Below, piece by piece: positions 16,525-25,114 of a stretch of 64,000 nucleotides of DNA (its first letter is position 1; each line of letters starts with the position of its first letter). Source of the stretch: Aureimonas phyllosphaerae (lineage in GTDB: Bacteria; Pseudomonadota; Alphaproteobacteria; Rhizobiales; Rhizobiaceae); NCBI RefSeq assembly GCF_900113065.1, contig NZ_FOOA01000017.1, positions 29,131 through 93,130 of the forward strand, given 5' to 3'. Both the position numbers and the translations under genes were made by a program. A model generated the notes under the pieces. It saw only the letters and a list, made by a program, of their open reading frames with translations. It was not told the origin of the DNA and did no database searches.

Positions 16525-17043
16525 GTGGCTGAAATTCAGGGGGTCACGTCAGACGCGACAAACGTCAACTTCCAGGTGCAGTCCGGCGAGATGGAGTCGG
16601 AGGGCTTCGAGATCCAGGCCACCGCCTCGATCGTCGATGGCCTCAGCCTGGTCGCCTCCTACACCTATCTCGATCTGACGTTCCTCGAGGGCGACAACGA
16701 GGGCAACCTCGTGACCGGCATTCCGCGCCACCAGTTCTCACTGTGGGGGAACTACGAGGCCGTGTCGGGTCCGCTCGACGGGCTCGGGTTCGGGCTCGGC
16801 GCCCGCTTCCTCGGCGCCACCGAGGGCAACGGCGCCAACACGCAGCCCGAGAACGGCGCGCGCATCCTGATCGACGCGTCCGCCTCCTACGACTTCGGCG
16901 CGGCGGACCAGAGGCTCGAAGGGGTGCGTGCTCAGGTGAACGTCAACAACCTGTTCGACAAGCGCGATGCCCTCTGCAACAACGGCTGCTTCTATCGCGA
17001 ACAGGGCCGTCAGGTGATAGGCTCGTTGCGCTACCGCTTCTGA
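16525..17043 (+). pseudogene. 3' fragment of a TonB-dependent siderophore receptor gene
   Basis: From about 16540 the 172-codon frame encodes only the last strands of an outer-membrane TonB receptor. It shows the typical beta-barrel end NVNNLFDKRDALCNNGCFYREQ and terminal RYRF with the final aromatic. A full receptor has about 700 residues; the intact paralogous family member at 61394 to 63589 shows the same NVNNLFDKR segment. There is no signal peptide, plug or TonB box, so it is nonfunctional. Codon use is high-GC and chromosomal in style, unlike the patch just upstream. It is probably captured or rearranged host DNA. Confidence 0.85.
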
Positions 17044-17107
17044 GCCCGAGGCGCGGATGGGAAGACTACCAGTTCTTCGCTGGGGCGCTGCCCCGCGAAG
17101 ATGCCAA

Positions 17108-17179
17108 GAGGCAAGACCGCTGCTCGGGGCGGCGCGCCGACGGCTTCCGACAAGCCGTCGGCGCGCACCGTCTTGCCTC
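17108..17179. terminator. Nested inverted repeat after the receptor fragment
   Basis: A 15-base perfect stem (GCGCGCCGACGGCTT, 17132 to 17146, with 17152 to 17166, loop CCGAC) is enclosed by a second pair of arms, GAGGCAAGAC at 17108 to 17117 and its complement at 17170 to 17179. It lies 65 bases past the receptor stop and may be the receptor's original terminator carried along with the fragment. No strong T-run follows. A decayed insertion-sequence end is the other possibility. Confidence 0.5.
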
Positions 17180-17327
17180 CGCTCGAACGACCGAAGCCCG
17201 GAGGCCACCTCATACCGGATCGACGACGATCTCGTAGCCGAACGTTACTGGAACGGGATTTCGGCGAGCCACCTAAGCCTCGATACGAACGCGGGAATGC
17301 CCGCCCCCCGTTCCTCGTCTGCAGAGT

Positions 17328-17642
17328 TCAATCGGGTTCGCCAAGTCTATCCTCGGCGAACCGTCGTGCACGGGCGGACCTAGCCACGCCCGATCCACCG
17401 GCGGGTCCGACCATAAGCGTATCGTTGATGCGGACGAAGACCGCACCTCCCTCCTCAAGGGCTGCGCGAATGGCCGCAATCTTGGAGCGCTTCGGATGCA
17501 CCAGGCCATTTTCGAAGTCGTTCAACAGCTTGCGCCCACAGCCGGCAATGGAGCACAATTCGTTCTGAGACAACCCGAGCAACGCTCTAGCGGCTCGACA
17601 TAGGGGACCGTCCAGAAGCTCGGGTTGATCAACGTGCGACAT
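17328..17642 (-). CDS. XRE-type helix-turn-helix transcriptional regulator
   Basis: The protein of 104 aa contains a Cro/C1-type HTH (ARALLGLSQNELCSIAGCG, then LNDFENGLVHPKRSKIAAI) at about residues 17 to 60, followed by a short tail with GGAVFVRINDTLM. The start at 17642 lies 30 bases from a perfect palindrome at 17672 to 17688, as expected for autoregulation. Related palindromes lie at 17909 and 18154, the last before the plus-strand protease operon. It is therefore the likely repressor of that operon. Confidence 0.85.
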   Translation of the reverse strand: MSHVDQPELLDGPLCRAARALLGLSQNELCSIAGCGRKLLNDFENGLVHPKRSKIAAIRAALEEGGAVFVRINDTLMVGPAGGSGVARSARARRFAEDRLGEPD

Positions 17643-17671
17643 GCATATACCTCATCAGGAAATTCGGTATA

Positions 17672-17688
17672 TGATACACCATGTATCA
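17672..17688. promoter_or_regulatory. Operator-like palindrome 1, TGATACA-CCA-TGTATCA
   Basis: Perfect seven-base arms around a three-base spacer, 30 bases upstream of the XRE start codon. It is the best-conserved of three copies and probably the autoregulatory site. Confidence 0.7.
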
Positions 17689-17908
17689 ATCAATGAAGCA
17701 TGCTGAATTGGTTTTCCACCGTCAACTCCGTTTCCTACAGTCTCGAAGGTAGCAGCCCGGATCGCTGAGGCGTTTCGCGTCTCGCGATGGTCCCAACGTG
17801 GCAACCGGACGCACGGGTCTCGGTGCAGGCTTCGCAAGTGCAGGTGAGGAGCGGCCGATCCGAAATCGGGCCGCCATCATTCCTCCGCTCGTTCAGCCTG
17901 ATCTATAA

Positions 17909-17923
17909 AAATACACCATGATC
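17909..17923. promoter_or_regulatory. Operator-like palindrome 2, degenerate
   Basis: AATACACCATGATC matches ten consecutive positions of palindrome 1 (ATACACCATG) and then lacks one base of the right arm. It lies mid-way in the divergent region. Confidence 0.45.
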
Positions 17924-18153
17924 CCCCTAGTTCATCACGTGGCGTCATTCGCCGTTCGACGTGTGTCGTCGGTACGGACATCCGCGTTGGATTTGAAAGT
18001 CATGCCTCCACAAGCGCACGATGCCGCAATTACGGACGTCGCGGGTCTTTCACGAATTACTCTCAGATGATCCCATGCTCGGTGCATCGATCGTCCCTTG
18101 GTCGGCTAGGCTCGCCTCCATGTCGTCGCACGGCTCCTTAACCATGCAGAAAA

Positions 18154-18170
18154 TAATACACCGTGCATCA
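18154..18170. promoter_or_regulatory. Operator-like palindrome 3, TAATACA-CCG-TGCATCA
   Basis: It matches palindrome 1 at 14 of 17 positions and sits 119 bases before the first gene of the protease/exonuclease operon, where a repressor site would be expected. Confidence 0.6.
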
Positions 18171-18288
18171 TTTTTCGAGGCAACTTAGCCGAGGACTCGC
18201 TGTTCAAGGACCGTAAGAGCAAGCCAAGGGATGCTCGCGGCCGAGCATTCCCTGGCTCTCGCAACTCCAGCACCCGGAGAATCGAGTC

Positions 18289-18579
18289 ATGGACACCCTG
18301 TCCCTCGCCGACTTCCAGACCGATAGCCCGATCCACCCGGACGCCGACGTCGTGTCGGACGAATTTCCCTTTCGGGCCTTCAGTCGCGCGCAGCGCGACC
18401 TCCTCGAACTCATCCCGATTCCCGGTGCGGCCATAGCGCTCGACGAGGCGCTCCTCGTCGTGGGGAACGATCATGCGCACCCGTACGGACAGATCATCGT
18501 CCTGATGAATCGCGGCGTCATCGACGCCGAATACGACGGCGACGTCATCGATCCCGAGATCATCCTGCGCAGGCTCTAG
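18289..18579 (+). CDS. Small uncharacterised acidic protein, 96 aa, first gene of the protease operon
   Basis: ATG 18289 follows a GGAGA ribosome site by nine bases. The protein is acidic, especially at its C-terminus (DAEYDGDVIDPEIILRRL), and has a central segment AIALDEALLVVGNDHAHPYGQIIVLM. No family is recognised. It is the first gene after the operator-like sites. Together with the 85-aa gene it precedes the dead and active FtsH-like genes, so an adaptor, substrate or inhibitor of the protease is conceivable. Confidence 0.65.
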   Translation: MDTLSLADFQTDSPIHPDADVVSDEFPFRAFSRAQRDLLELIPIPGAAIALDEALLVVGNDHAHPYGQIIVLMNRGVIDAEYDGDVIDPEIILRRL

Positions 18580-18649
18580 GCCTCGGTACCATCGACGTCC
18601 GGAAGACGCACGCGTCCTACCGCCAAACGGCGATCAACGGGAATTCACC

Positions 18650-18907
18650 ATGTCCAAGATCCGTATGCCGCCGAGCGCGACTCGCTCGGTCGGGGAGTCC
18701 TGCGCGCATTCCAGCGTGATCGAACTCGACCTCCCGGTCCTCGTCGGCGCGGCCGTCAGGGCCGGACTTCGAAACGATGCGGACCCGGCGCTCCTCGCCG
18801 GCATCGTCACCGCACTGCGACGTCATGCGGTCCGTGGGGATCCCGCGTGCGAACTGCTCGCACCCTGGCTCGAACGCCGGATCGCGAACCGGAGCGACGA
18901 TCGATGA
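18650..18907 (+). CDS. Small uncharacterised protein, 85 aa
   Basis: It starts at ATG 18650 with GGGAA upstream and ends overlapping the next start (ATGA at 18904). The sequence is mostly helical (VIELDLPVLVGAAVRAGL, then PALLAGIVTALRRHA). No recognised domain. Translational coupling to the FtsH-like paralogue suggests it works with that protein. Confidence 0.65.
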   Translation: MSKIRMPPSATRSVGESCAHSSVIELDLPVLVGAAVRAGLRNDADPALLAGIVTALRRHAVRGDPACELLAPWLERRIANRSDDR

Positions 18908-20223
18908 TCCGTACCTTCTACACGTCGCCGGCACTTCCGGCGGTCGGCGATCCCGTCCTCGCGGCCCGGATCCGGAAGCACCTCGTCCCGCCTCGCGACG
19001 ACGAATATTCATCGGCGCCTCCGACGACGGACGTTCCCGATGGATTCGGCGCAGCGGGCGGTTGGGCGCGCCGGTTTCGCGAGGACATGCGAAACTACCT
19101 GGACGGCCGCTTGGCCTGGCGCGACGTCGAAGCCAGGATCGTCCTCGACGACGGGAACGGCGCTGGAGCGCTCGATCTGGTGGAGCGGGTCGCGGCGGGG
19201 TCGGGACTGCCGGTCCTGCGTTTCGGGCAACTGGATTTCCCGGATCCGGACCTTCCGTACTTGGACGGTATGGCACGCCTGCGCACGAGACTGTCGATGG
19301 CGTTCCTGAGACAGCCGACGTTCATCGTCGTCGAGCTCCCGCGACACCGCGCCGACGAACGCGATCCGCAAAGCGGTAGCGGTTCGCCCTTCGCGGAGAT
19401 CCTGTTCGAGGTTCTCGAGGCGACGAAGCCCCCGGCGGGCTTTCCCGTCGCGACGGTCGTGCCGTCGGCATCGACGGTCCGTGCGGCGCTTCATCATCCG
19501 AGCCGACTGGGTCGGACCGTCATCGTGGGGTATCCGAGCGCACGCGACCTGGCTCGAGCGCTTTCGGACGAACTGGGTGTCCTGCCGGCCGAATTCGTCA
19601 TGCGCTCGATCAGACACCTTCAGAACCGGGCCACCTTCGCCACGGTCGCACATATGGCGAGGGACATCCGGCGACGGGCTCGCGCGTTCGATAGACCGGT
19701 TCGGCCCGAGGACCTACTCCACGTCTCGCGCCGCGACGATCGCCCGGCCTCGGAGCGTCTGCGTATCGCGGCGAACGTCGCCGGGCGCCTGGTCCCGCTC
19801 CTGCTCGATGGTTCGATACCCGAGTTGGCGACGGTACTGGGCTCAATATCCCTGAGCAGGGAGGCCGGCGATCCCGATGGGCACGATCCGGCGACCAGCG
19901 CCATCGTCGACCAAGGGGAACTGTTCCGTCTCTGGGCGGGACGTGCTGCGGAGGAACTCATGACGGGATCCAATTGGACGACGAGGACGGGAACTCGCTG
20001 CCGCTCCGAGATCGACGGCCGCGCCTTCCCGGACATCGAAAGGGACCAGGTGGAGGTGGAATCCGCCTACGCCCACGCGGACGCGATCACTCTGATATCC
20101 GGACGGATCGCGGAGGTCGCGGAACTGACCGCGATGCTCCTGGAGCGGCTCTCGCTGGACCGAAACGAACTCGACGACTTCGCCCGCAGGACCGGACTGA
20201 TCCGAGACGCACCCGCGGATTGA
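18904..20223 (+). CDS. Catalytically dead FtsH-like paralogue (pseudo-AAA+/pseudo-M41)
   Basis: ATG 18904 overlaps the previous stop; 439 aa. By eye it aligns along its length with the active protease encoded next. FIVVELPR replaces the Walker B MVFIDEID. VVPSASTVRAALHHPSRLGRTV matches the AACNSPDGLDPALVRSGRLDRV region. RIAANVAGRLVPLLLDG replaces RVAVHEASHAVVAMATG, losing the HExxH zinc site. LWAGRAAEELMTG matches ILAGRAGEALILG. A Walker A is not seen. The protein is thus likely a non-catalytic partner or regulator of the neighbouring protease, perhaps forming mixed rings. The relationship is my inference from motif order. Confidence 0.75.
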   Translation: MIRTFYTSPALPAVGDPVLAARIRKHLVPPRDDEYSSAPPTTDVPDGFGAAGGWARRFREDMRNYLDGRLAWRDVEARIVLDDGNGAGALDLVERVAAGSGLPVLRFGQLDFPDPDLPYLDGMARLRTRLSMAFLRQPTFIVVELPRHRADERDPQSGSGSPFAEILFEVLEATKPPAGFPVATVVPSASTVRAALHHPSRLGRTVIVGYPSARDLARALSDELGVLPAEFVMRSIRHLQNRATFATVAHMARDIRRRARAFDRPVRPEDLLHVSRRDDRPASERLRIAANVAGRLVPLLLDGSIPELATVLGSISLSREAGDPDGHDPATSAIVDQGELFRLWAGRAAEELMTGSNWTTRTGTRCRSEIDGRAFPDIERDQVEVESAYAHADAITLISGRIAEVAELTAMLLERLSLDRNELDDFARRTGLIRDAPAD

Positions 20224-20236
20224 GCATGCGGTCCTC

Positions 20237-22231
20237 ATGGAAACCAAACCATCTACCAGTTCGGTGCCGACAGCGGAGTACGACATGATCGACTATCTGT
20301 CCGAGTTCCAGTTCGACGAAGTCCCTGCGAGGGACGGCGGCAGCGCGGTCGACCGCCTCCGTCCATGTGCGCGTCACGTCTTCGAGAGATTATCGGAGGC
20401 CTCGCAGGTAGCAAGGGCGCGTCTCGCGGGAGAGCAGACGGCCTTCGTCGTGCTCGTGGTCCACGACCCCACTTGGTTGCCATCCGCTCGGGACGCCGTT
20501 GAATCGTTCCTTCGGAACCACGGAAAGGGCGACGGCCGGCATCACAGGAACATGATCCTGGCCGAGAGTACGAACCGTGAGGACCTTCCGATCCGGTCCA
20601 TCACGCGACACCTTCACGAATGCTCCGTCGCCCTCTGCACGGAGAAGCCGATCTCGGCCATTCCCCAGCCGATCCTGGCTATCGCGGACTTCCTCCACAC
20701 CGTGAGCCCTATGGAGGCATGCGACATGACGACGGTCCTGCGTCGCCGCTTCCCGAGTTGGTACGGTGAGTGGCCCGAGGATCATGCACCGCGGTCGCTG
20801 GATCCCCATTGGATCGATCTCGTCGTCGAACGGTCGTCCGACGCAGAGGTGGCAATAGCGACGCTCACCGGCTCCGACGGGTTCGGATCATCGGAACGGA
20901 AGGCGATCGGACCGACGGCGCGGACGATCGTACCGTTCGAGAGCATCGTGGGCTACGGAGCGGCGAAGGATTGGGGCCTGTGCGCCGCAAACGACATGGC
21001 GGCGTACGGGGCGGGCGACCTTCCATGGTCCGAGGTGCATGGGGGCGCACTGTTGACCGGCCCACCCGGAACGGGAAAGTCCATGTTCGCCGAGTCCTTG
21101 GCCGCACATATCGGCTGCTACTTCAGGGCGACGTCCTTCGCCGAGTGGCAGGCGACGGGTACGGGGCACCTCGGCGACGTGACGAAGAAGATGAGGGCGA
21201 TATTCCAGGAGGCCGCGGAGAACGTCCCTGCGATGGTCTTCATCGACGAGATCGACAGCCTGCCCAGACGCAGTTCGGGCCATTCCCACTCCGACTACTG
21301 GAACGCGGTCGTGAACTGCCTGCTCGAATTGCTCGACGGTGTCGGCCGCAAGGACGGGATCCTGATCGTCGCCGCCTGCAATTCGCCCGATGGGCTGGAT
21401 CCAGCTCTCGTACGCTCCGGCCGCTTGGATCGCGTATTCCGGATCGGGTTGCCCGACGAGCATGCCCTTCGCGGCATCCTCGCGGCGCAGCTCGGTCCAA
21501 CGGTCGCGCGCGAGGAGATCGAACCAATATCGACCTCGCTGGCGGGAACCGTCTCCGGGGCCGACGCCTCGCGGATGGCGCGCGAGGCGAGGAGCGTCGC
21601 CAGACGCGCCGGAAGATCGGTTACGTCCGCCGATCTCGCTGCCGTCGCGCTGCCGGCCGAGACGCGTCCCGCCCCCATCGTGTGGAGAGTAGCCGTCCAT
21701 GAGGCCTCGCACGCTGTCGTCGCCATGGCGACCGGCCAGCTTCCGCTCTCCCTCTCGATCGTCGCGAGCGAGGACATGGGTGGCAAGGTGGTATTCCAGC
21801 CTCGTTGGGAAGCGAGGACGGTCGATGACTTCCGCCGTGTGCTGATACCGATCCTTGCGGGACGGGCCGGCGAGGCTCTCATCCTCGGAGAACCGTCCGC
21901 CGGAGCGGGAGGTGGCGGGGACTCCGATCTGGCCATAGCGACGCGCTATCTCGCTACCCTCGATGGATCGTCGGGCTTGGGCACCTCCCTCGCGACCACC
22001 GATGCGGCAGATGGACAGTTCGTCGAACTGCAGCTTCGACGGATCGACGCGGAGGCACGATTCCTTGTCCTGCGGCACCGCGAGAAGATCGTCGAGCTCG
22101 CTCGCGAGGCGATGACTCACCGCGTCTTGGGCAGCCGTGCCCTCAAGGCATTCGCCGAGCGTCATGCCTTCGAGGTCTCCACGACACCACCGTCCCCGAA
22201 CAACCGAGACGAAGACGAGCTGAAGCTATGA
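20237..22231 (+). CDS. AAA+ ATP-dependent metalloprotease, FtsH/M41-like
   Basis: The product has an unrecognised N-terminal region of about 220 aa. An AAA+ domain follows with Walker A TGPPGTGKS (about 273 to 281), Walker B FIDEID (about 334) and sensor region AACNSPDGLDPALVRSGRLDR. An M41 peptidase domain comes next, with zinc site HEASH (about 488 to 492) and the third-ligand Asp in the GGGGDSDLAIAT loop (about 560). No membrane helix is seen, unlike housekeeping FtsH. It would unfold and degrade proteins in the cytoplasm. ATG 20285 (MIDYLSEFQ, with GGAG six bases upstream) is an alternative start. It lies between a dead paralogue and a DEDDh exonuclease that overlaps its stop. Confidence 0.88.
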   Translation: METKPSTSSVPTAEYDMIDYLSEFQFDEVPARDGGSAVDRLRPCARHVFERLSEASQVARARLAGEQTAFVVLVVHDPTWLPSARDAVESFLRNHGKGDGRHHRNMILAESTNREDLPIRSITRHLHECSVALCTEKPISAIPQPILAIADFLHTVSPMEACDMTTVLRRRFPSWYGEWPEDHAPRSLDPHWIDLVVERSSDAEVAIATLTGSDGFGSSERKAIGPTARTIVPFESIVGYGAAKDWGLCAANDMAAYGAGDLPWSEVHGGALLTGPPGTGKSMFAESLAAHIGCYFRATSFAEWQATGTGHLGDVTKKMRAIFQEAAENVPAMVFIDEIDSLPRRSSGHSHSDYWNAVVNCLLELLDGVGRKDGILIVAACNSPDGLDPALVRSGRLDRVFRIGLPDEHALRGILAAQLGPTVAREEIEPISTSLAGTVSGADASRMAREARSVARRAGRSVTSADLAAVALPAETRPAPIVWRVAVHEASHAVVAMATGQLPLSLSIVASEDMGGKVVFQPRWEARTVDDFRRVLIPILAGRAGEALILGEPSAGAGGGGDSDLAIATRYLATLDGSSGLGTSLATTDAADGQFVELQLRRIDAEARFLVLRHREKIVELAREAMTHRVLGSRALKAFAERHAFEVSTTPPSPNNRDEDELKL

Positions 22232-23199
22232 ACGATCGCAAGCATGCGTCCTTCGACGCCGTACTTCCCTCTCGTCTCGCCGCATCCCAGGCCGGACGCC
22301 GTCTGCACGGCCCGCGCCTCGAGAACCAGGCTCGCGAGCTCGAGGCCACTGGCCTCTATCGCATCCTGCGACGCCTACAGCCTCGCCCCGACCTCGGACC
22401 GGACGATCGCCCGACGGACGGCATTCGTAGGACCGCCATCGTCCTCGACACCGAGACGACCGGACTGGACCCAGAAACGGACGAGATCGTCGAACTCGCG
22501 ATGATCGCCGTCACCTACGACGACGACGGCATCCGCGACGTGGTTGAGAGGTTCGAAGGCCTGCAGGAGCCGACCATTCCCTTGTCGGATGAGGTGCGCC
22601 TCATCACAGGCCTCGATTCGGATCGGCTGGCAGGGCAGCGGATCGACGTGGCGGGCGCCGAGGCCTTCGCCGAGCGTGCGGACCTCGTGATCGCACACAA
22701 CGCGGCCTTCGACCTCGGCTTCTGCCGCAGGCTCCTGCCGAATCTGGCCAAGCGCCGCTGGGCATGTTCGGTACGGGACATCGACTGGAAGTCGTTTGGT
22801 GCCGAGAGCTCGAAGCTGTCGTCGGTTCTCGCCCGCGTCGGGATGTTTCACGATGCGCATCGGGCGATGGCCGACTGCGATGCGCTCGTAGAGGCACTGG
22901 CTGCGGATCGCTGGTCGCGGTCCGAGCGAAAGCCGTTCCGCCAGCTGCTGAGGCAGGCGAGCGAGCAGAAGGTGCAGATCGTAGCCGTCGGACCGACCTT
23001 CGACTGGCGCGACCAGCTGAAGTCGCGCGGCTATAGATGGTGTCCCGGCTCTCCGGGAAGGACTAGAGGCTGGACGATCGTCCTGGCTCGGAATGACGCG
23101 GAGCGGGAACTGATATGGTTGAACTCCACCGTCTACGCTCGCGACGGCGCTCCCATCGTCACCGGCCTCGAACGGATGGACCGAGCCGATGAAGCATAG
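22228..23199 (+). CDS. DEDDh 3'-5' exonuclease
   Basis: This 323-aa protein carries the DnaQ-like exonuclease fold. ExoI is VLDTETTGLDPETDEIVELA (about residues 72 to 91), ExoII is LVIAHNAAFDLGFCRRLL, and the ExoIII HxxxxD is DAHRAMADCDALVEAL (about 208). A C-terminal domain of about 80 aa (FDWRDQLKSRGYRWCPGSPG, then WLNSTVYARDGAP) is a recurrent extension in this group. The ATG overlaps the protease stop (ATGA), so it is the last gene of the XRE-controlled operon. A nuclease beside a protease in a transposon suggests a defence or DNA-damage role, not proven. Confidence 0.88.
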   Translation: MNDRKHASFDAVLPSRLAASQAGRRLHGPRLENQARELEATGLYRILRRLQPRPDLGPDDRPTDGIRRTAIVLDTETTGLDPETDEIVELAMIAVTYDDDGIRDVVERFEGLQEPTIPLSDEVRLITGLDSDRLAGQRIDVAGAEAFAERADLVIAHNAAFDLGFCRRLLPNLAKRRWACSVRDIDWKSFGAESSKLSSVLARVGMFHDAHRAMADCDALVEALAADRWSRSERKPFRQLLRQASEQKVQIVAVGPTFDWRDQLKSRGYRWCPGSPGRTRGWTIVLARNDAERELIWLNSTVYARDGAPIVTGLERMDRADEA

Positions 23200-23423
23200 T
23201 TCGTCACGATGGTAAGGCGCGGCGGCACCTTCGACAGCCCGTTGCTGGATCGATTCGAAAAATTAAGGCAGCATTCGCTCGAGTAGACCAGATGCGCAGG
23301 CGCAAGTGATGACGCACCACTGGCTGACCGGTACATTCGTCGTCGTGTCGTTTCCGAGCGTAGCTCAGCTCCGTCGACACGCCGGACCTGGAACACTCCG
23401 GATTGGACGTCGCTACCGCCTTC

Positions 23424-25114
23424 TCAACGCAGCTCCTTCTCGAGCACTGTCTTGACCTCTTCATAGTCTTCTATATCCAGATAATCGTTCAGAACCGCAA
23501 GAGTATACTCAAGAAACTCCCTGCGTATGGACATGCGAAATTGCTCGTACTCAGAAGTCTTCGGCTTTTCCAACAGGCTGACGCGTATCTGCGAGATTTC
23601 TTTCGCATGCGATTTCAGCCGAAGCTGCTCGGCAGATGGGGCGCCATTCGAAGCCTTTTCGATGTCCTTATGCAGTTTATCTCCGTCGGTGAGGATTTTC
23701 CGCGCTTTATTCGCACTGAATTTTTTGCGGTGACTACCGCCAGGTAGTCTTCACGGAGTTTCGTGGCTTTCTGGTCGATGACTTCGATCGAAGTTCTGTA
23801 CTCCCTTGATACTCGACGCGCCTCCGCCGTGAGCTCCTCGCATATCGCGCTGACCTCTTCTCGGATCGCGAGCCAACGTGGATCCTCCTCGAAGTTGTCC
23901 CTTCGGGCGTTGGGCACCACGGCACGCGGGTCGACATGGATCTCGCCCATGAACCAGCGTGACCACCTCGCGAAAGGGTCGCGCACCTGATTCGTCGTCG
24001 GCACAGAGGCGATCAGGTCGCTTCCGTCGATCTGGATGTTCCTCAAACGGAATCGAATGCCTCCAACGGCCTCGTCCTGGTATTCTCCGGGTTTGGACTT
24101 GTGACCGATCCATCCCCACCAGGCACCGGTCCGACCAGCATGAACGCTCACGTCGTCCAGCGGGACGTCGTCCGTATCATTGACGCCGAGCCTGGATCGG
24201 TATGGCTTATGGATCACGTGTTCCGTGACGGGATCACCGCTCCGGACCACGATTCCGACGTGAGGCATCGGCACGCGTTCGAGCATGGTTTGCGCGTCGT
24301 CCTGAAGTACCGACCAATCCGCCTTCGGCTCCAGGTCATCCCCGCCATCGAGCAGATCGACGGGATCGTACGACTCCTCGACGAAGGGGGTCTCGGCCTC
24401 GTCGGCTTCTCGCAGGATCCGTTCGCGAAAGGCCATGAAGTCGGGGTGGAAGTCGACCGGAGCGACTTGGGACAGGAAGGTTCCGAGCTGGAGCGGGTCC
24501 GTTGCCTCGGCGGGTGCGTTGCGCATGCCGAGTAGCGACACCTCGAAGTAGTGGTCCGCCGGTTGAGACGTCGGGTTCTGCTCGAAGGTCGTACAGTCGG
24601 TGATCAGATCCGCTGCAGGCTTACGTCCCGCGTCCAGCATACCGCGACGCAGGGCTTCGCAGTCGAATTCGACGACGGTCTCCAGTTCGTCACCTGCAGC
24701 CTTCGTCCTGAACCGAAGCGTCGTTGCAAAGGCGATGCCCGCAAGCCGCCCGATACCTCGGAAACCCGCCTGCCTCGCCCGTTCCTTCCGCGATGCACCC
24801 ACGGCGGTCAACGTGTTGACGGCGATCCGGTGCGGTAGTCCCATCCCGTTGTCGAGGATGATCAGGTCCTTACGGTCGGACGAGATCGTGAGACTAACCC
24901 TACCTGCTCCTGCCCGAAGAACCTTCGAGGCAATAGCCTGCTGTATGCCGTCGAAGCTGTTCTGTACGTACTCTCGGATGGCGTTCCTTCGCTCGCCGTA
25001 CATGCCGGTAGTGATCGACTCCAGCAGGAACGAGCCGATCAGCGGTGACGGGACCGGCCTGCCCTTCCTGCGCTGTCTGGTTCGGACGGGTCGGGTCATT
25101 CCAACTCCACTCAT
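23424..25114 (-). CDS. GHKL (MORC/Hsp90-like) ATPase 2, coding sequence interrupted by a -1 frameshift
   Basis: The zero frame runs from ATG 25114 to a stop at 23615 (499 aa). The ATPase has the N-box EYVQNSFDG (Asn52), DNGMGLP (about 88) and GFRGIGRLAG (about 117). At 23724 to 23718 the minus strand reads A AAA AAT. A -1 shift there drops a low-quality 36-residue tail and opens a well-formed frame of about 100 residues (KKFSANKARKILTDGDKL, ending DYEEVKTVLEKELR) to the stop at 23424. The paralogue at 27430 to 28962 has a comparable C-terminal helical domain, so the extension looks genuine. Programmed slippage, a mutation or a sequencing error could each explain it. The start overlaps the PIN gene stop by four bases. 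Confidence 0.8.

Larger units (their letters stand above)
17643..18288. promoter_or_regulatory. Divergent control region between the XRE gene and the protease operon
   Basis: No gene is seen in these 646 bases. The region is AT-richer than its surroundings and holds three copies of the same operator-like palindrome, annotated separately. The plus-strand operon's ribosome site GGAGA is at 18275 to 18279. Confidence 0.6.

Noticed and set aside
23403..23747. Plus-strand gene of 114 aa overlapping the end of the GHKL-2 gene
   Set aside because: The complementary minus-strand frame gives a better helical protein that continues the GHKL ATPase after a -1 shift; the plus frame is its shadow and has no ribosome site.
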